Assembly: GCF_002741015.1 (NCBI RefSeq)
Contig: NZ_CP016616.1
Location: 355,501-419,500 of the forward strand
Source of the DNA: Microvirga ossetica
GTDB lineage: Bacteria > Pseudomonadota > Alphaproteobacteria > Rhizobiales > Beijerinckiaceae
Length of the DNA: 64,000 bases
Direction: 5' to 3'
Shown: piece after piece, positions 10,112 to 19,275 of the stretch
How the letters are laid out: every line of letters starts with the position of its first letter
Numbering within the stretch: position 1 is the first letter of the stretch
Program-made: the position numbers and the translations under genes
Notes under the pieces: generated by a model
The model's database searches: none
The model's input: only the letters and a program-made list of their open reading frames with translations
Told to the model about the DNA's origin: nothing

Positions 10112-10317
10112 ACTGTGACGTTAGGCAATCCGGTTCTTGCGCTTCCAGCGCCAATCGGGAATCAATCGAGAGACCTTAGCTGTGTCCGTCGCCTCTCGCG
10201 ACTGATCCCGCTGCGATCGTGCACATTAGCGCATCGTGCGAAAAAGAGATCTCCGCATTTTGGGCCCGATGCTTTAGAGGTTCCAAACAATACATTCCGC
10301 CGAAAGGAAGGCGACTC

Positions 10318-10785
10318 ATGTCACTTACCATCGGAAGCCCCGCTCCGGCCTTCTCCCTGCCTGCGACAGATGGTCGGGAGATCGGTCTCGCCGCCCTCGA
10401 GGGCCGCAAGATCGTGCTCTATTTCTACCCCAAGGACGACACCAGCGGCTGCACCCTCGAGGCCCAGGCCTTCCAGTCCTTGAAGAAAGACTTCGCGGCG
10501 GCCGATACGGAAATCGTCGGCGTGTCCCCCGACAGCCTCAAGAGCCACGACAAGTTCCGGGCGAAATACCGCCTGGATTTCGCTCTCGCCTCCGACGAGG
10601 AGACCCGGATGCTGCAGAATTATGGCGTCTGGGTGGAAAAGAGCATGTACGGCCGGAAATACATGGGCGTTGAACGCACCACAGTCCTGATCGACCGCGA
10701 CGGCACCATCGCCCGGGTCTGGAACAAGGTGAAGGTCGAGGGCCACGCGGAGGAGGTGCTGACTGCGGCGAAGGCTCTGCCCTGA
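10318..10785 (+). CDS. bcp: Thioredoxin-dependent thiol peroxidase (Bcp-type peroxiredoxin)
   Basis: Reduces hydrogen peroxide and organic peroxides in the cytoplasm. The 155-residue protein has the peroxiredoxin core FYPKDDTSGCTLEAQAF with the peroxidatic cysteine at residue 45. The resolving cysteine found five residues later in E. coli Bcp is replaced (TLEAQ), and there is no other cysteine, so this is a one-cysteine form needing an external thiol. The ATG at 10318 follows AAAGGAAGG; the open frame upstream is not coding. It is transcribed alone, divergent from the AsmA-like gene. Confidence 0.94.
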   Translation: MSLTIGSPAPAFSLPATDGREIGLAALEGRKIVLYFYPKDDTSGCTLEAQAFQSLKKDFAAADTEIVGVSPDSLKSHDKFRAKYRLDFALASDEETRMLQNYGVWVEKSMYGRKYMGVERTTVLIDRDGTIARVWNKVKVEGHAEEVLTAAKALP

Positions 10786-11441
10786 TAGCCGAATGAGCTA
10801 TTGCGACTGGGCTCCGTAACGTTTTATGGTTTCTGCCCGCTGCGTAACCTTCTATTGAACCAGAACTCGGATGGATGCCGGATTACAAAGCCATTCTCTC
10901 CGGCCAGAGCTGGAACGCGCTGCCCACCCTCGGCAGCACGAAGAAGCCGGTTTTTCTCACCTACACGTTCAATCCGCCCCCGCTCGACTCGTTATGGGAC
11001 TGGTCGCGGTTCGGCAGCGCCGACAGGGAGGTCGCGCGCAAGGCGCTGCAGATGTGGGGAGATGCCAGCGGCATCCGGTTCATCGAGGTCAAGGGGCAGG
11101 AAGCCGAGCTGAAATTCCAGTGGCAGGAAACCTGGTCATCGACCATCGCCTGGGCGGAGTTTCCGGCATTGAACCGCGACCGCTTCGGCAACCCGGGCGA
11201 CCGGATTCGGGATCCGGCGGGCGGGAATGTCTATCTGAACAGACTCAATCGCAGCGAGATCGGAGAGAATCCTCACTACAAGCTCTACGTGCTTCTGCAC
11301 GAGATCGGACACGCGCTCGGGCTCAAGCATCCCTTTCACAAGATGGACCACAACAAGCAGCTGCTGGCGTCGGATCTCGACAAGGTCGAGTACACCGTGA
11401 TGAGCTACACGGGTGGCGATCCCGAGATGGGGCCGGTGAGC

Positions 11442-11459
11442 CTAGCACTACAGTTGCAC
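11442..11459 (+). repeat. Left IS end: target duplication plus terminal inverted repeat
   Basis: CTAG (11442-11445) is the duplicated target; CACTACAGTTGCAC (11446-11459) is the left end of the IS. Confidence 0.93.
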
Positions 11460-12855
11460 CTTTCGTTTGCGATGTGAGGCTTGCGCCATGGCCTGATGCG
11501 CTCGTCGCCACGCGGACCAGGCGATCACGAAGGCAGGCTCGATCCGGCGCTGCTGGAGACGTGTGGCGACCCGGCGGATTTCCTGGACAGACCAGCATAC
11601 CAGCGCTGCAGTCGGGCTTCGTCGTTTCTTTTTTGGGGTGAGGTAAGGCGGTTGGCGTGCTCACGCACCACCGTCATCATGGCAAACGCCAGCATCACCA
11701 GCGACACATGCCGATGCCAACCGTGCCACGAACGCGTCTCATTGTGCGTCAGCCCCAACTCCGTCTTCGCGGTCTCGAACGCATCCTCAATCGCCCAGCG
11801 CTGGCCCTCCACCCGCACCAGGGTCTCCATCGGTGTGCCGGCCGGGCACCAGGTCGAGAAGAACGCCAGATCCTGATCGCTGATGCTGCGCCGGATCAGC
11901 AGGCCGCGCGTCCACAGGCCGGTCAGCGCCTCGTTGAATTCCTCGGCCTCGAGATCGGCCAACGCGACATAGGCCCAATCATACAGGCGCGGCCCCTTGG
12001 TGCCGATCCCGGCCGACAGACGCTGCCAGGTCTTGGGAGCAAGCCCCTGTGCAATCGTCGCGGCCGTGCCGGCCACCGGCGGGCTCTTGTCCCAGGAATT
12101 GAAGCGGTCTGTGGCTTGAACGCCCAGCACGTAACCCTTGCCAGCTCGGCGCAGCTGCATGGCCAGGGCCCCATAGATGGTGTCGGTGGCCACCCACTCA
12201 AACGGTACGCCGGCCGCCAGGGCCCGCTCGATCATCGCGGCGGCGATCTGCGGCTTGGTGACGAAGCGGATCGCATCGGGCACGTGAGCCGTGGCCAGGC
12301 GCTCGGGCTTCGTCGTCCAGTCCTTGGGCAGATAGAGCTGGCGGTCGATCAAGGCGCAGCCCTTGTCCGACGCGTAAGCGGCAAACACGCCGATCTGGCA
12401 GCTGGCAATCTTGCCGGCTGACCCAGTGTACTGGCGTCCCACCCCGCACGAGTTCTGCCCCTGCTTGAGAAAGCCGGTCTCATCGATCACCAGTACCGCT
12501 CCGGGAGAGGCGAGCGTCTCGAGCGCATAGTCGCGCACCATGTCCCGCAAAGCATCCGCGTCCCAGTGGCTGCGCCCGAGCACCGCCTGCTGGCGCCATG
12601 GTCCCGGATCACCGGCGGCTTCCGCCCGCATCCAGCCGGTCTTGCGCCGCTCCGGCCCGAGCAGACCGTCGAGGAAGGCGGCCGCAGAGGCCGCGACACT
12701 GGGATGAGCAAACTGGAGTTTGAGATCAGCTTTGACCTGACGCAACTCCACACACCAGAGTTCGAGCATCTGCTCGATGGCCACGCCTGACATGGCAGCC
12801 TCCTGTATCAGATCAGGAGGTAATTAGGGCGCCTGTGCAGCGTGCAACTGTAGTG
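11446..12855 (-). mobile_element. IS701-family insertion sequence (1,410 bp)
   Basis: A complete element. Both ends carry the same 14-bp inverted repeat (CACTACAGTTGCAC), and it is flanked by a CTAG duplication, which fits the 4-bp YTAR-like targets of the IS701 family. It holds one transposase gene opposite in direction to the protease it interrupts. Intact ends, intact target duplication and an open transposase frame suggest a recent insertion. Confidence 0.93.
11525..12793 (-). CDS. IS701-family DDE transposase
   Basis: The 422-residue protein cuts and joins the IS ends. Family marks include ERRKTGWMRAEAAGD and PWRQQAVLGRSHWDADALRD, the first catalytic Asp in VLVIDETGFLKQG, the second in VATDTIYG, and a Glu in RWAIEDAFETAKTELGL. 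The ATG at 12793 follows a good AGGAGG site. The frame is intact, so the element may still be mobile. Confidence 0.93.
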   Translation of the reverse strand: MSGVAIEQMLELWCVELRQVKADLKLQFAHPSVAASAAAFLDGLLGPERRKTGWMRAEAAGDPGPWRQQAVLGRSHWDADALRDMVRDYALETLASPGAVLVIDETGFLKQGQNSCGVGRQYTGSAGKIASCQIGVFAAYASDKGCALIDRQLYLPKDWTTKPERLATAHVPDAIRFVTKPQIAAAMIERALAAGVPFEWVATDTIYGALAMQLRRAGKGYVLGVQATDRFNSWDKSPPVAGTAATIAQGLAPKTWQRLSAGIGTKGPRLYDWAYVALADLEAEEFNEALTGLWTRGLLIRRSISDQDLAFFSTWCPAGTPMETLVRVEGQRWAIEDAFETAKTELGLTHNETRSWHGWHRHVSLVMLAFAMMTVVREHANRLTSPQKRNDEARLQRWYAGLSRKSAGSPHVSSSAGSSLPS

Positions 12856-12859
12856 CTAG
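12842..12859 (+). repeat. Right IS end: terminal inverted repeat plus target duplication
   Basis: GTGCAACTGTAGTG (12842-12855) is the exact reverse complement of the left end; CTAG (12856-12859) is the second target copy. Confidence 0.93.
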
Positions 12860-13486
12860 GACCACTCGACATTCAGGCCATCCGGGTTCTTTACGGCGAT
12901 CCCTCGCAGGACGGGCGCCAGGTGTCCAAATGGCACTGGAACCAGTCGAAGCAGATCCTGTCGCAGACCGGCAAGAGCAAGGCCGACACGATCTACGGGG
13001 TCGCGGTCAAGGACGTGATCAAGGGCGACGCCGGCAACGACAGGCTCCACGGCTTCGGCGGCGACGACATCCTGTATGGAGGCACAGGCCGCGATGTGCT
13101 GAGCGGCGGTGACGGCAACGACCGGTTCACGTTCGACACCTGGCTCAAAGCCGGCACAAATTTCGACAGGATCCTGGACTTTGGCAACGAGGTGGACACG
13201 GACAAGATCGTCCTGTCATCGAAGATCTTCGGCATGATCGCGAAGGGCCAGCTCAGCGATGCAATGTTCGTCGACGGGGCGGCTGCCGCCGATTCCAACG
13301 ACAGGATCCTCTTCGACAACGATGGCGAGCGGGCCGCCTATTACGACCCGGACGGCTCGGGCCCGGTGGCGGCCGTCTGCTTCGTGAAGATCCCGGGCAC
13401 CGTCACGATCGGCGCATCCGACTTCTTCGTCATATAGGGACGGGAGCGATGCACGCCTCTCCGGCGCGCAGCGCTCGTTTGATCGA

Positions 13487-14615
13487 TCAGTCGATATCCT
13501 CGACCTCGTCGGCGCCGCCATAGACGCGCTGGGCGAGCGAGGCTTCCATGAAGGGGTCGAGATCGCCGTCGAGCACGTCCTGCGGGCTCGTCGACTGGGC
13601 GCCGGTGCGCAGGTCCTTCACCATCTGGTAGGGCTGCAGCACATAGGAGCGGATCTGGTGGCCCCAGCCGATATCCGTCTTGGCTGCGGCCTCGGCACTG
13701 GCCTTCTCCTCGCGCTTCTTCAGCTCGGCCTCGTAGAGGCGGGCGCGCAGCATGTTCCAGGCGGTGGCCCGGTTCTTGTGCTGCGAACGCTCCTGCTGAC
13801 AGGCCACGACGATGCCGCTCGGGATATGGGTGATGCGCACGGCCGAGTCCGTGGTGTTCACGTGCTGGCCGCCGGCGCCCGACGAGCGGAACGTGTCGAT
13901 CCGGCAGTCCGATTCCTTGATCTCAATGTTGATGCGATCGTCCACCACCGGATAGACCCACACCGAGGCGAAGCTTGTATGGCGGCGGGCGTTCGAGTCA
14001 TAGGGCGAGATGCGCACGAGGCGATGCACGCCGGACTCGGTCTTAAGCCAGCCATAGGCGTTGAGGCCCTTGATCAGGAGCGTGGCGCTCTTGATGCCGG
14101 CCTCTTCGCCGTCGGTGATCTCGAGCAACTCGACCTTGTATTTCCGGCGCTCGGCCCAGCGGGCATACATGCGCTGGAGCATGTTGGCCCAGTCCTGGCT
14201 CTCGGTGCCGCCGGCCCCCGAATGCACTTCCACATAGGTGTCGTTGGCATCGGCCTCGCCCGAGAGCAGCGTCTCGACCTGGCGGCGCGCGGACTCGGCC
14301 TGAAGGCTGCGGATGGTCTCCTCGCCTTCCTTGACCGTTCCCTCATCTTCTTCGGCTTCGCCGAGCTCGATCAGGGTAATCGCATCCTCGAGCTCCTGCT
14401 CGAGGCGCTTCACGGCCGAGATCTGGTCTTCGAGCGAAGTGCGCTCGCGCATGATCTTCTGCGCGGCCTCCGCATCGTTCCAGAGGTTGGGATCTTCGGC
14501 CTGGGCGTTCAGTTCCGCGAGGCGTCGCTGGGCGGTATCCCAGTCAAAGATGCCTCCTCAGCAGCCCGACTGACTGCTTGGTCTCTTCTACGAGATGTTG
14601 GATTTCGGCGCGCAT
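13487..14615 (-). CDS. prfB: Peptide chain release factor 2 (programmed +1 frameshift)
   Basis: Recognises UGA and UAA and releases the finished peptide. It is made from two frames: 23 codons from the ATG at 14615 to a CTT at 14547, then a +1 slip over the T at 14546 into a frame read from 14545 to the stop at 13487, giving 375 residues. The GGQ peptidyl-hydrolysis motif is in [18 protein letters not shown]; the release factor core is [18 protein letters not shown]. The gene itself ends with TGA, so RF2 reads both its internal and terminal stop. It lies downstream of the amidase and PBP1A genes on the same strand, a conserved neighbourhood in this order. Confidence 0.97.
14543..14558 (-). promoter_or_regulatory. 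prfB: prfB autoregulatory frameshift site
   Basis: Reads AGGAGG CAT CTT TGA C on the minus strand. The internal Shine-Dalgarno sequence (AGGAGG) is three bases upstream of the slippery CTT, and the in-frame TGA (14546-14544) stops translation when RF2 is plentiful. When RF2 is scarce the ribosome slips +1 and reads GAC. This is the classical RF2 feedback element. Confidence 0.97.
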
Positions 14616-14665
14616 TGTATCCGCTGCTGTCCGTATGTGTGATTGCGGCGTCTTAGAACATTGGG

Positions 14666-14690
14666 CCCAAAAGCGGAATGCACTTTTGGG
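14666..14690. repeat. Short inverted repeat between PBP1A and prfB
   Basis: CCCAAAAG and CTTTTGGG are separated by nine bases, inside the 253-base gap between the PBP1A stop and the prfB start. It resembles dispersed intergenic palindromes common in Hyphomicrobiales genomes. It could also act as an mRNA hairpin within a co-transcript. Confidence 0.5.
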
Positions 14691-14868
14691 AATGATCCGA
14701 TGTTCAATTCATGAATTGGCGTATCGTTCGGAGCGGACCCAGAGGGTGCACCGCGCGATGTAAAGAAGCTCTCGCATCAAACCCAACGAATTGTCCCCGA
14801 CCGAGCAGTCGAGGAACAACCCGTTTTCCGTTGTGCGAGAAGCGTTTTCGCTATGGGACCGGAGCCGA

Positions 14869-17319
14869 TCAATACAATCCGCTCGGTCCTACGCCTACGG
14901 CCCGCTGCGCTCCCGGAGGAGGAGCCGGCGAGTACTCGGCCTGCGGGCCTTCGTCTGCAGGCTCTGGCGGCACGTATTCCGGCGGCGCCTGGCCGGGCTT
15001 GAAGGCTTCGAGGATCGTGCCCCCGCCCTCGCCGCCGGCGCGGGTGCCGGAAGAGGCACTGACGCGGATCAGCTTGATGCCGGCCGGCACGCGGAACGGT
15101 GTCGCGGGCTTGTCCTTGAGCGCCATCTGCATGAAGTCGCGGAAGACCGGCGCGGCGTACTGGCCGGCGGTCGCGGCGTTGCCCAGCGACTTCGGCTGGT
15201 CGTAGCCGAGGAACACGCCGACCGCGAGATCGGGCGAGAAGCCGACGAACCACACGTCCTTGGCGTCGTTCGTGGTGCCGGTCTTGCCGGCGAGCGGCTT
15301 GCCGACGGCCTTGACCGACTGGGCCGTGCCGCGCTGGACCACGCCCTCGAGGATCGAGGTCATCTGGTAGGCGGTCAGCGGGTCGAGCACCTGCTCCCGG
15401 TTCTCGGTGAGCTTGGGCGCAGCACCGCCGTCCCACTTCTCCGCGTCGCAAGAGGTGCATTTGCGGTCGTCGTGGCGGTAGATGGTGCGGCCGTTGCGGT
15501 CCTGGATCTGGTCGATCAGGGTCGGCTTGATCCGGCGTCCGCCATTGGCGAACATCGAATAGGCCGCCGTCATGCGCATCACCGTGGTCTCGCCTGCACC
15601 GAGCGACATGGAGAGGAGCGGCAGCAGGTCGTCATAGACGCCGAAGCGGCGGGCATACTCGGAGATCGCCGGCATGCCGACCTCGTTGGCGAGGCGGACC
15701 GTCATCAGGTTCTTGGAATGCTCGACGCCGTAGCGCAGGGTGCGCAGGCCGCCGGACTTGCCGTCGTAGTTCGACGGCGCCCAGGCGGCCTGGCCCGGGC
15801 CCATATCGAGCACGAAGGGGGCATCCATGATCGTGCTCGAGGGCGTATAGCCGTTGTCGAGCGCCGTCGCATAGACGATCGGCTTGAACGAGGAGCCCGG
15901 CTGGCGCATGGCCTGGATCGCCCGGTTGAACTCGCTCTGGTCGTAGGAGAACCCGCCGACCATGGCGTGGACGCGGCCCGTATTCGGGTCCATGGCGACG
16001 ATGGCGCCCGAGATCTCCGGAATCTGGCGCAGGCGGAACTGGCCCGGCTTGTCGGCCAGCGGCTCGACGAAGACCACGTCGCCCACGGCAACGGCGCGCT
16101 CGACCGGGCGGCGGGTCCATTTCACGCCATCGGCGGTCACCGTGCCGGTCTCGCGGTCCTTGACCATCTGACCGGAGGCTTCCCTCCTCGGCTGCAGACC
16201 CACCTTGGCCTGTCCGCGCGCAACCTCCAGGACGACGGCCAGGCGCCAGGGCTGCACGTCGCCCATCGCCGGCACTTCCGCCAGGGCCACACCCCATTCG
16301 CGTCCGGCGAGATCGATTTTCTGATGCGCTCCGCGCCAGCCGCGCGCCTCGTCGAAGCGCACGAGACCGTCCACGAGGGCCTTGCGAGCCATGGCCTGCA
16401 TCTTCGGATCGAGGGTCGAGCGGATCAGCAGGCCGCCCTCGTAGAGGGATTCCTCGCCGTAGCGCTCGGCGATGTCGCGGCGGACGCCCTCGGCGAAATA
16501 GCCCGAGGCGATGCTGTTCGGCGAAACCATGCGCGGCTTGACGTTGAGCGGCTCCTTCTGGGCGGCCGTCGCGTCCTCGTTCGAGATATAGCCGTTGGCG
16601 GCCATGCGCTCGATCACCCAGTTCCGGCGCTCGACGGCGGCCTTGCGCTGGCGGAAGGGGTGGTAGTTGTTCGGGCCCTTGGGCAGGGCGGCGATGTAAG
16701 CGGCCTCGGCGATGGTCAATTCGTGGATCGACTTGCCGAAATAGTCGAGCGCCGCGGCGGCGATGCCGTGCAGGTTGCGGCCGGGCGTCAGGGTGCCGAG
16801 GAAGATCTCGTTGAGATAGAGCTCGAGGATCTTGTCCTTGGAGAAGGTCGATTCCATCCGCAGCGCGATCAGCGCCTCGCGGATCTTGCGCTCGTAGCTG
16901 CGCTCGTTGCCGACGAGGAAGTTCTTGGCGACCTGCTGCGTGATCGTCGAGGCGCCCTGCTCGCGGGAACCGCCGGAGCGGAGATTGACCACGACGGCGC
17001 GCACCAGACCCTCGGGATCGATGCCCGGATGCCGGTAGAAATTCTTGTCCTCGGCGGAGAGGAATGCCTCGATCACGAGCTTGGGCACGGCCTGGATCGG
17101 CACGTAGAGCCGGCGCTCGCGGGCATATTCGGCGATCAGGCTGCCGTCCGAGGCGTGGATGCGGGTCATCACCGGGGGCTCGTAATTGGCGAGCTGGGCG
17201 TGATCCGGCAGATCCTTCGAATAGAACCAGAATCCATAGGCCAGCCCCACGGCGCCGATCAGGAAGAAGATCGCTCCGACGCTGAAGAGGAAGCCGAAAA
17301 ATCTCAGGACAAAGCGCAT
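14869..17319 (-). CDS. mrcA: Penicillin-binding protein 1A (class A, bifunctional)
   Basis: Polymerises and cross-links peptidoglycan in the periplasm. One N-terminal membrane helix (residues 8-35) is followed by the glycosyltransferase domain with SAEDKNFYRHPGID and GASTITQQVAKN. An OB-like insert precedes the transpeptidase domain with SSFK (in PGSSFKPIVY, near residue 475), SKN (in EHSKNLMT) and KTGTT (near residue 678). The tail is proline-rich. I chose the ATG at 17319 (816 residues, MRFVLRFFGFLF); an in-frame ATG at 17334 adds MEHLR and cannot be excluded. It lies 110 bases after the amidase gene, pairing synthesis with hydrolysis. Confidence 0.95.
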   Translation of the reverse strand: MRFVLRFFGFLFSVGAIFFLIGAVGLAYGFWFYSKDLPDHAQLANYEPPVMTRIHASDGSLIAEYARERRLYVPIQAVPKLVIEAFLSAEDKNFYRHPGIDPEGLVRAVVVNLRSGGSREQGASTITQQVAKNFLVGNERSYERKIREALIALRMESTFSKDKILELYLNEIFLGTLTPGRNLHGIAAAALDYFGKSIHELTIAEAAYIAALPKGPNNYHPFRQRKAAVERRNWVIERMAANGYISNEDATAAQKEPLNVKPRMVSPNSIASGYFAEGVRRDIAERYGEESLYEGGLLIRSTLDPKMQAMARKALVDGLVRFDEARGWRGAHQKIDLAGREWGVALAEVPAMGDVQPWRLAVVLEVARGQAKVGLQPRREASGQMVKDRETGTVTADGVKWTRRPVERAVAVGDVVFVEPLADKPGQFRLRQIPEISGAIVAMDPNTGRVHAMVGGFSYDQSEFNRAIQAMRQPGSSFKPIVYATALDNGYTPSSTIMDAPFVLDMGPGQAAWAPSNYDGKSGGLRTLRYGVEHSKNLMTVRLANEVGMPAISEYARRFGVYDDLLPLLSMSLGAGETTVMRMTAAYSMFANGGRRIKPTLIDQIQDRNGRTIYRHDDRKCTSCDAEKWDGGAAPKLTENREQVLDPLTAYQMTSILEGVVQRGTAQSVKAVGKPLAGKTGTTNDAKDVWFVGFSPDLAVGVFLGYDQPKSLGNAATAGQYAAPVFRDFMQMALKDKPATPFRVPAGIKLIRVSASSGTRAGGEGGGTILEAFKPGQAPPEYVPPEPADEGPQAEYSPAPPPGAQRAVGVGPSGLY

Positions 17320-17428
17320 CCGAAGGTGTTCCATGACGGCGCCTACGGCGCCCGTTTATGCAGATCTTGAAACGCGGACCCTCGTTACCCGATGAATCGC
17401 GCCCCCGCTACGGGTATCCACACTCTAT

Positions 17429-18670
17429 CTATGGTAAAACTGCGGCGGTGCCCCTGCGGGCAAACCGCGCGGAGAAGAACCGGTCCACGGCAACCGACAT
17501 CGCCGAGACCATCCTGGCCCGCCATTCCTCGGACATCAACAGGTCGAGGTCCTTCTGGCTCGAGAGATAGCCAAGCTCGACCAGCACGGACGGTACGTCG
17601 TGCGCCCGCAGCACCTGGAAGCGCGCCTGCCGGTGGGGATTCTTGTTGAGGCGGGCCACGGAATCGAACTCCCCGACGAGGCGGCTGGCGAAGCCGTGGG
17701 AAAAGCCGCGCGTTTCCCGGAGCGTCAGCTCCATGAGGATGTCGGACACGTCGTCGGGCATGTCGCCCGATTCGACGCCGGCCACCGCATCGGCCTTGTT
17801 CTCGCGGTCGGCAAGCCTGGCGGAATCGGCGTCGGAGGCCCGCTCGGAGCCGGTATAGACTGTCAGCCCCCTCACTTCCTGCCCGCCGGAGATCGAATCG
17901 GCATGGATGGAGATGAAGAGATCGGCCTGTGTCGTGCGTGCGGCACGGATCCGGTCGCCGAGGGAGACGAACACGTCGTGGTCGCGGGTCATCACGATCT
18001 TGTAGCGGCCGCTTTCCTCGAGCTTTTTCTTCAGCCGCTGGGCGAAGGAGAGCACGAGGTCCTTCTCGACCACATTGCCGGAGCCCGCCGCGCCCGGATC
18101 GATGCCGCCATGGCCGGCATCGATCATGATCACCGGCCTCGCATCCTTGGTCTCCTGGACCGTCGGCGCCGTCGAGGCTTCCTTCGTGGCGGCCGAGCTT
18201 TCCACAGCCGCCTTGCGGAAATCCTCGCGCTCGGTGCGGGAGAGCTCGATGGTCAGGATCGTGGCGGCGCCCGTCGCGTCGGGCGCCGTGGTCATGCCGG
18301 AGACGACGGCCGGATGCGTGAGCTCCATCACCACCCGGGAGCGGCCCGGCGCGAAAAGGCCGTAGCGATAGGAGGCGATCAGCCCTTCCTTGCTGCGTCC
18401 GGCCTCGGCCGGCAGGTGGAAGGCGACCTCCGGAAGGTCGATGATGACCCGGTCCGGGCGCTCCATGACGGAAACCTGCGCCGTCACCGCCTTCGACAGG
18501 GTCACCTTGAAGCGTGTCTTCCCGCCATCCGCCTCGACCGTTGCGGCCGCGGCGATGGTGGGCGTTCCGGGCTTTGTCCCCTCCGCCGCCCAGGCGCGTT
18601 CGCCCCCTGCGGCCACGACGATGGCCACGAGGCAGGCGCCGATGAGGCGTATGATGAAGGGGAAAGGCAT
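17429..18670 (-). CDS. amiC: N-acetylmuramoyl-L-alanine amidase with AMIN domain
   Basis: Cleaves stem peptides from glycan strands during cell separation. The 413-residue protein starts with a signal peptide (about residues 1-28, ending AWA), then an AMIN localisation domain (about 45-145), an alanine/threonine linker, and a zinc-dependent Amidase_3 domain (about 180-400) with IDAGHGGIDPGA, HADS in LFISIHADS, and VELGYLSSQKD. It is first in the gene order amidase-PBP1A-prfB and divergent from rne, as in many relatives. The symbol is by family resemblance to AmiA/B/C. Confidence 0.92.
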   Translation of the reverse strand: MPFPFIIRLIGACLVAIVVAAGGERAWAAEGTKPGTPTIAAAATVEADGGKTRFKVTLSKAVTAQVSVMERPDRVIIDLPEVAFHLPAEAGRSKEGLIASYRYGLFAPGRSRVVMELTHPAVVSGMTTAPDATGAATILTIELSRTEREDFRKAAVESSAATKEASTAPTVQETKDARPVIMIDAGHGGIDPGAAGSGNVVEKDLVLSFAQRLKKKLEESGRYKIVMTRDHDVFVSLGDRIRAARTTQADLFISIHADSISGGQEVRGLTVYTGSERASDADSARLADRENKADAVAGVESGDMPDDVSDILMELTLRETRGFSHGFASRLVGEFDSVARLNKNPHRQARFQVLRAHDVPSVLVELGYLSSQKDLDLLMSEEWRARMVSAMSVAVDRFFSARFARRGTAAVLP

Positions 18671-19275
18671 CGCAGATCGCCGGGGGTTCGAGCGTCCTTC
18701 CTATACCCATAAACGGAGCTTGGTTAACGGAACCTCACGCCGCGGGCCAGTTTACTGAGACTCTGTTGCATTCATGGCACAGTGACACAAGATCTTGCCA
18801 AATGCCCCAATCGATCTGTAATGATCTTGATCCCGTCCGGTATGGCCGAATCTGACGGCGGATCCGAGGAGACGGTTGTGTTGACCGATCCTCACGGAAC
18901 CCGTCACCCCGACAGGCCCGCGGACAGGACCATATGGCGACGCTTGTCGCCACTCGCCGATGGCCGGTTTCGCCGGCTCATCGATATCTACGAAAGGGCC
19001 GTCTTGAATGGTTGCGCACGCGAAGTCAGCTTTGACCTTCGTTTCTGCACCGTTCGAATCGCGCGTTTCTCTTCGCGCACGCCCTGACACCACCCTTTCC
19101 GGCCCTCGGCCGGCCCAATTCAACCCAGAATGCGCCCCTTTGCGGCGCATGACGGCGATCGACAGCACCCCGAACGCAATTTCAGCCCGTCGCCTTCGCT
19201 TGCGGCGTGCCAATCCGCCCACAATGCGGCCGCTGCCTCAGGTCCTGCCCTCGATCGCCATGTCGAGAGTTCAAC
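18671..19275 (+). promoter_or_regulatory. rne: Long leader and divergent promoter region of rne
   Basis: 605 bases with no convincing gene separate the divergent amidase and rne starts. Near the rne end is a hairpin CCGGCC-CTC-GGCCGG (19099-19113) with no T-run. RNase E genes are commonly autoregulated through a long 5' UTR; whether this leader does that is inference. A 101-codon plus-strand frame (18782-19087) shows no family resemblance, and I do not call it. Confidence 0.45.

Larger units (their letters stand above)
10875..13437 (+). pseudogene. Serralysin-type metalloprotease split by an IS701-family element
   Basis: The two halves are 10875-11445 and 12860-13437. Removing the IS and one CTAG copy restores one frame of 382 codons (…GPVSLGPLDIQAIR…). 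The first half keeps the zinc site HEIGHALGLKH and the Met-turn VMSYTGG. The second half holds RTX nonapeptides (GGDDILYGG, GGDGNDRF) and the serralysin C-terminal domain ending SDFFVI. As it stands, the first half reads 10 codons into the IS and stops at 11477, giving a 200-residue protease domain without the calcium repeats or secretion signal. The second half could only start from an ATG inside the IS (12835). It is a paralogue of the protease at 2468-4987. Confidence 0.9.

Noticed and set aside
7691..10483. 930-codon plus-strand open frame opposite the AsmA-like gene
   Set aside because: It mirrors the minus-strand gene and is rich in Arg, His and Gly without domains; it also runs across the true bcp start.
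14791..17370. 859-codon plus-strand open frame opposite PBP1A
   Set aside because: Shadow frame; the minus strand holds complete transglycosylase and transpeptidase motifs.
18782..19087. 101-codon frame in the rne leader
   Set aside because: No family likeness, no clear ribosome site; better read as leader sequence.
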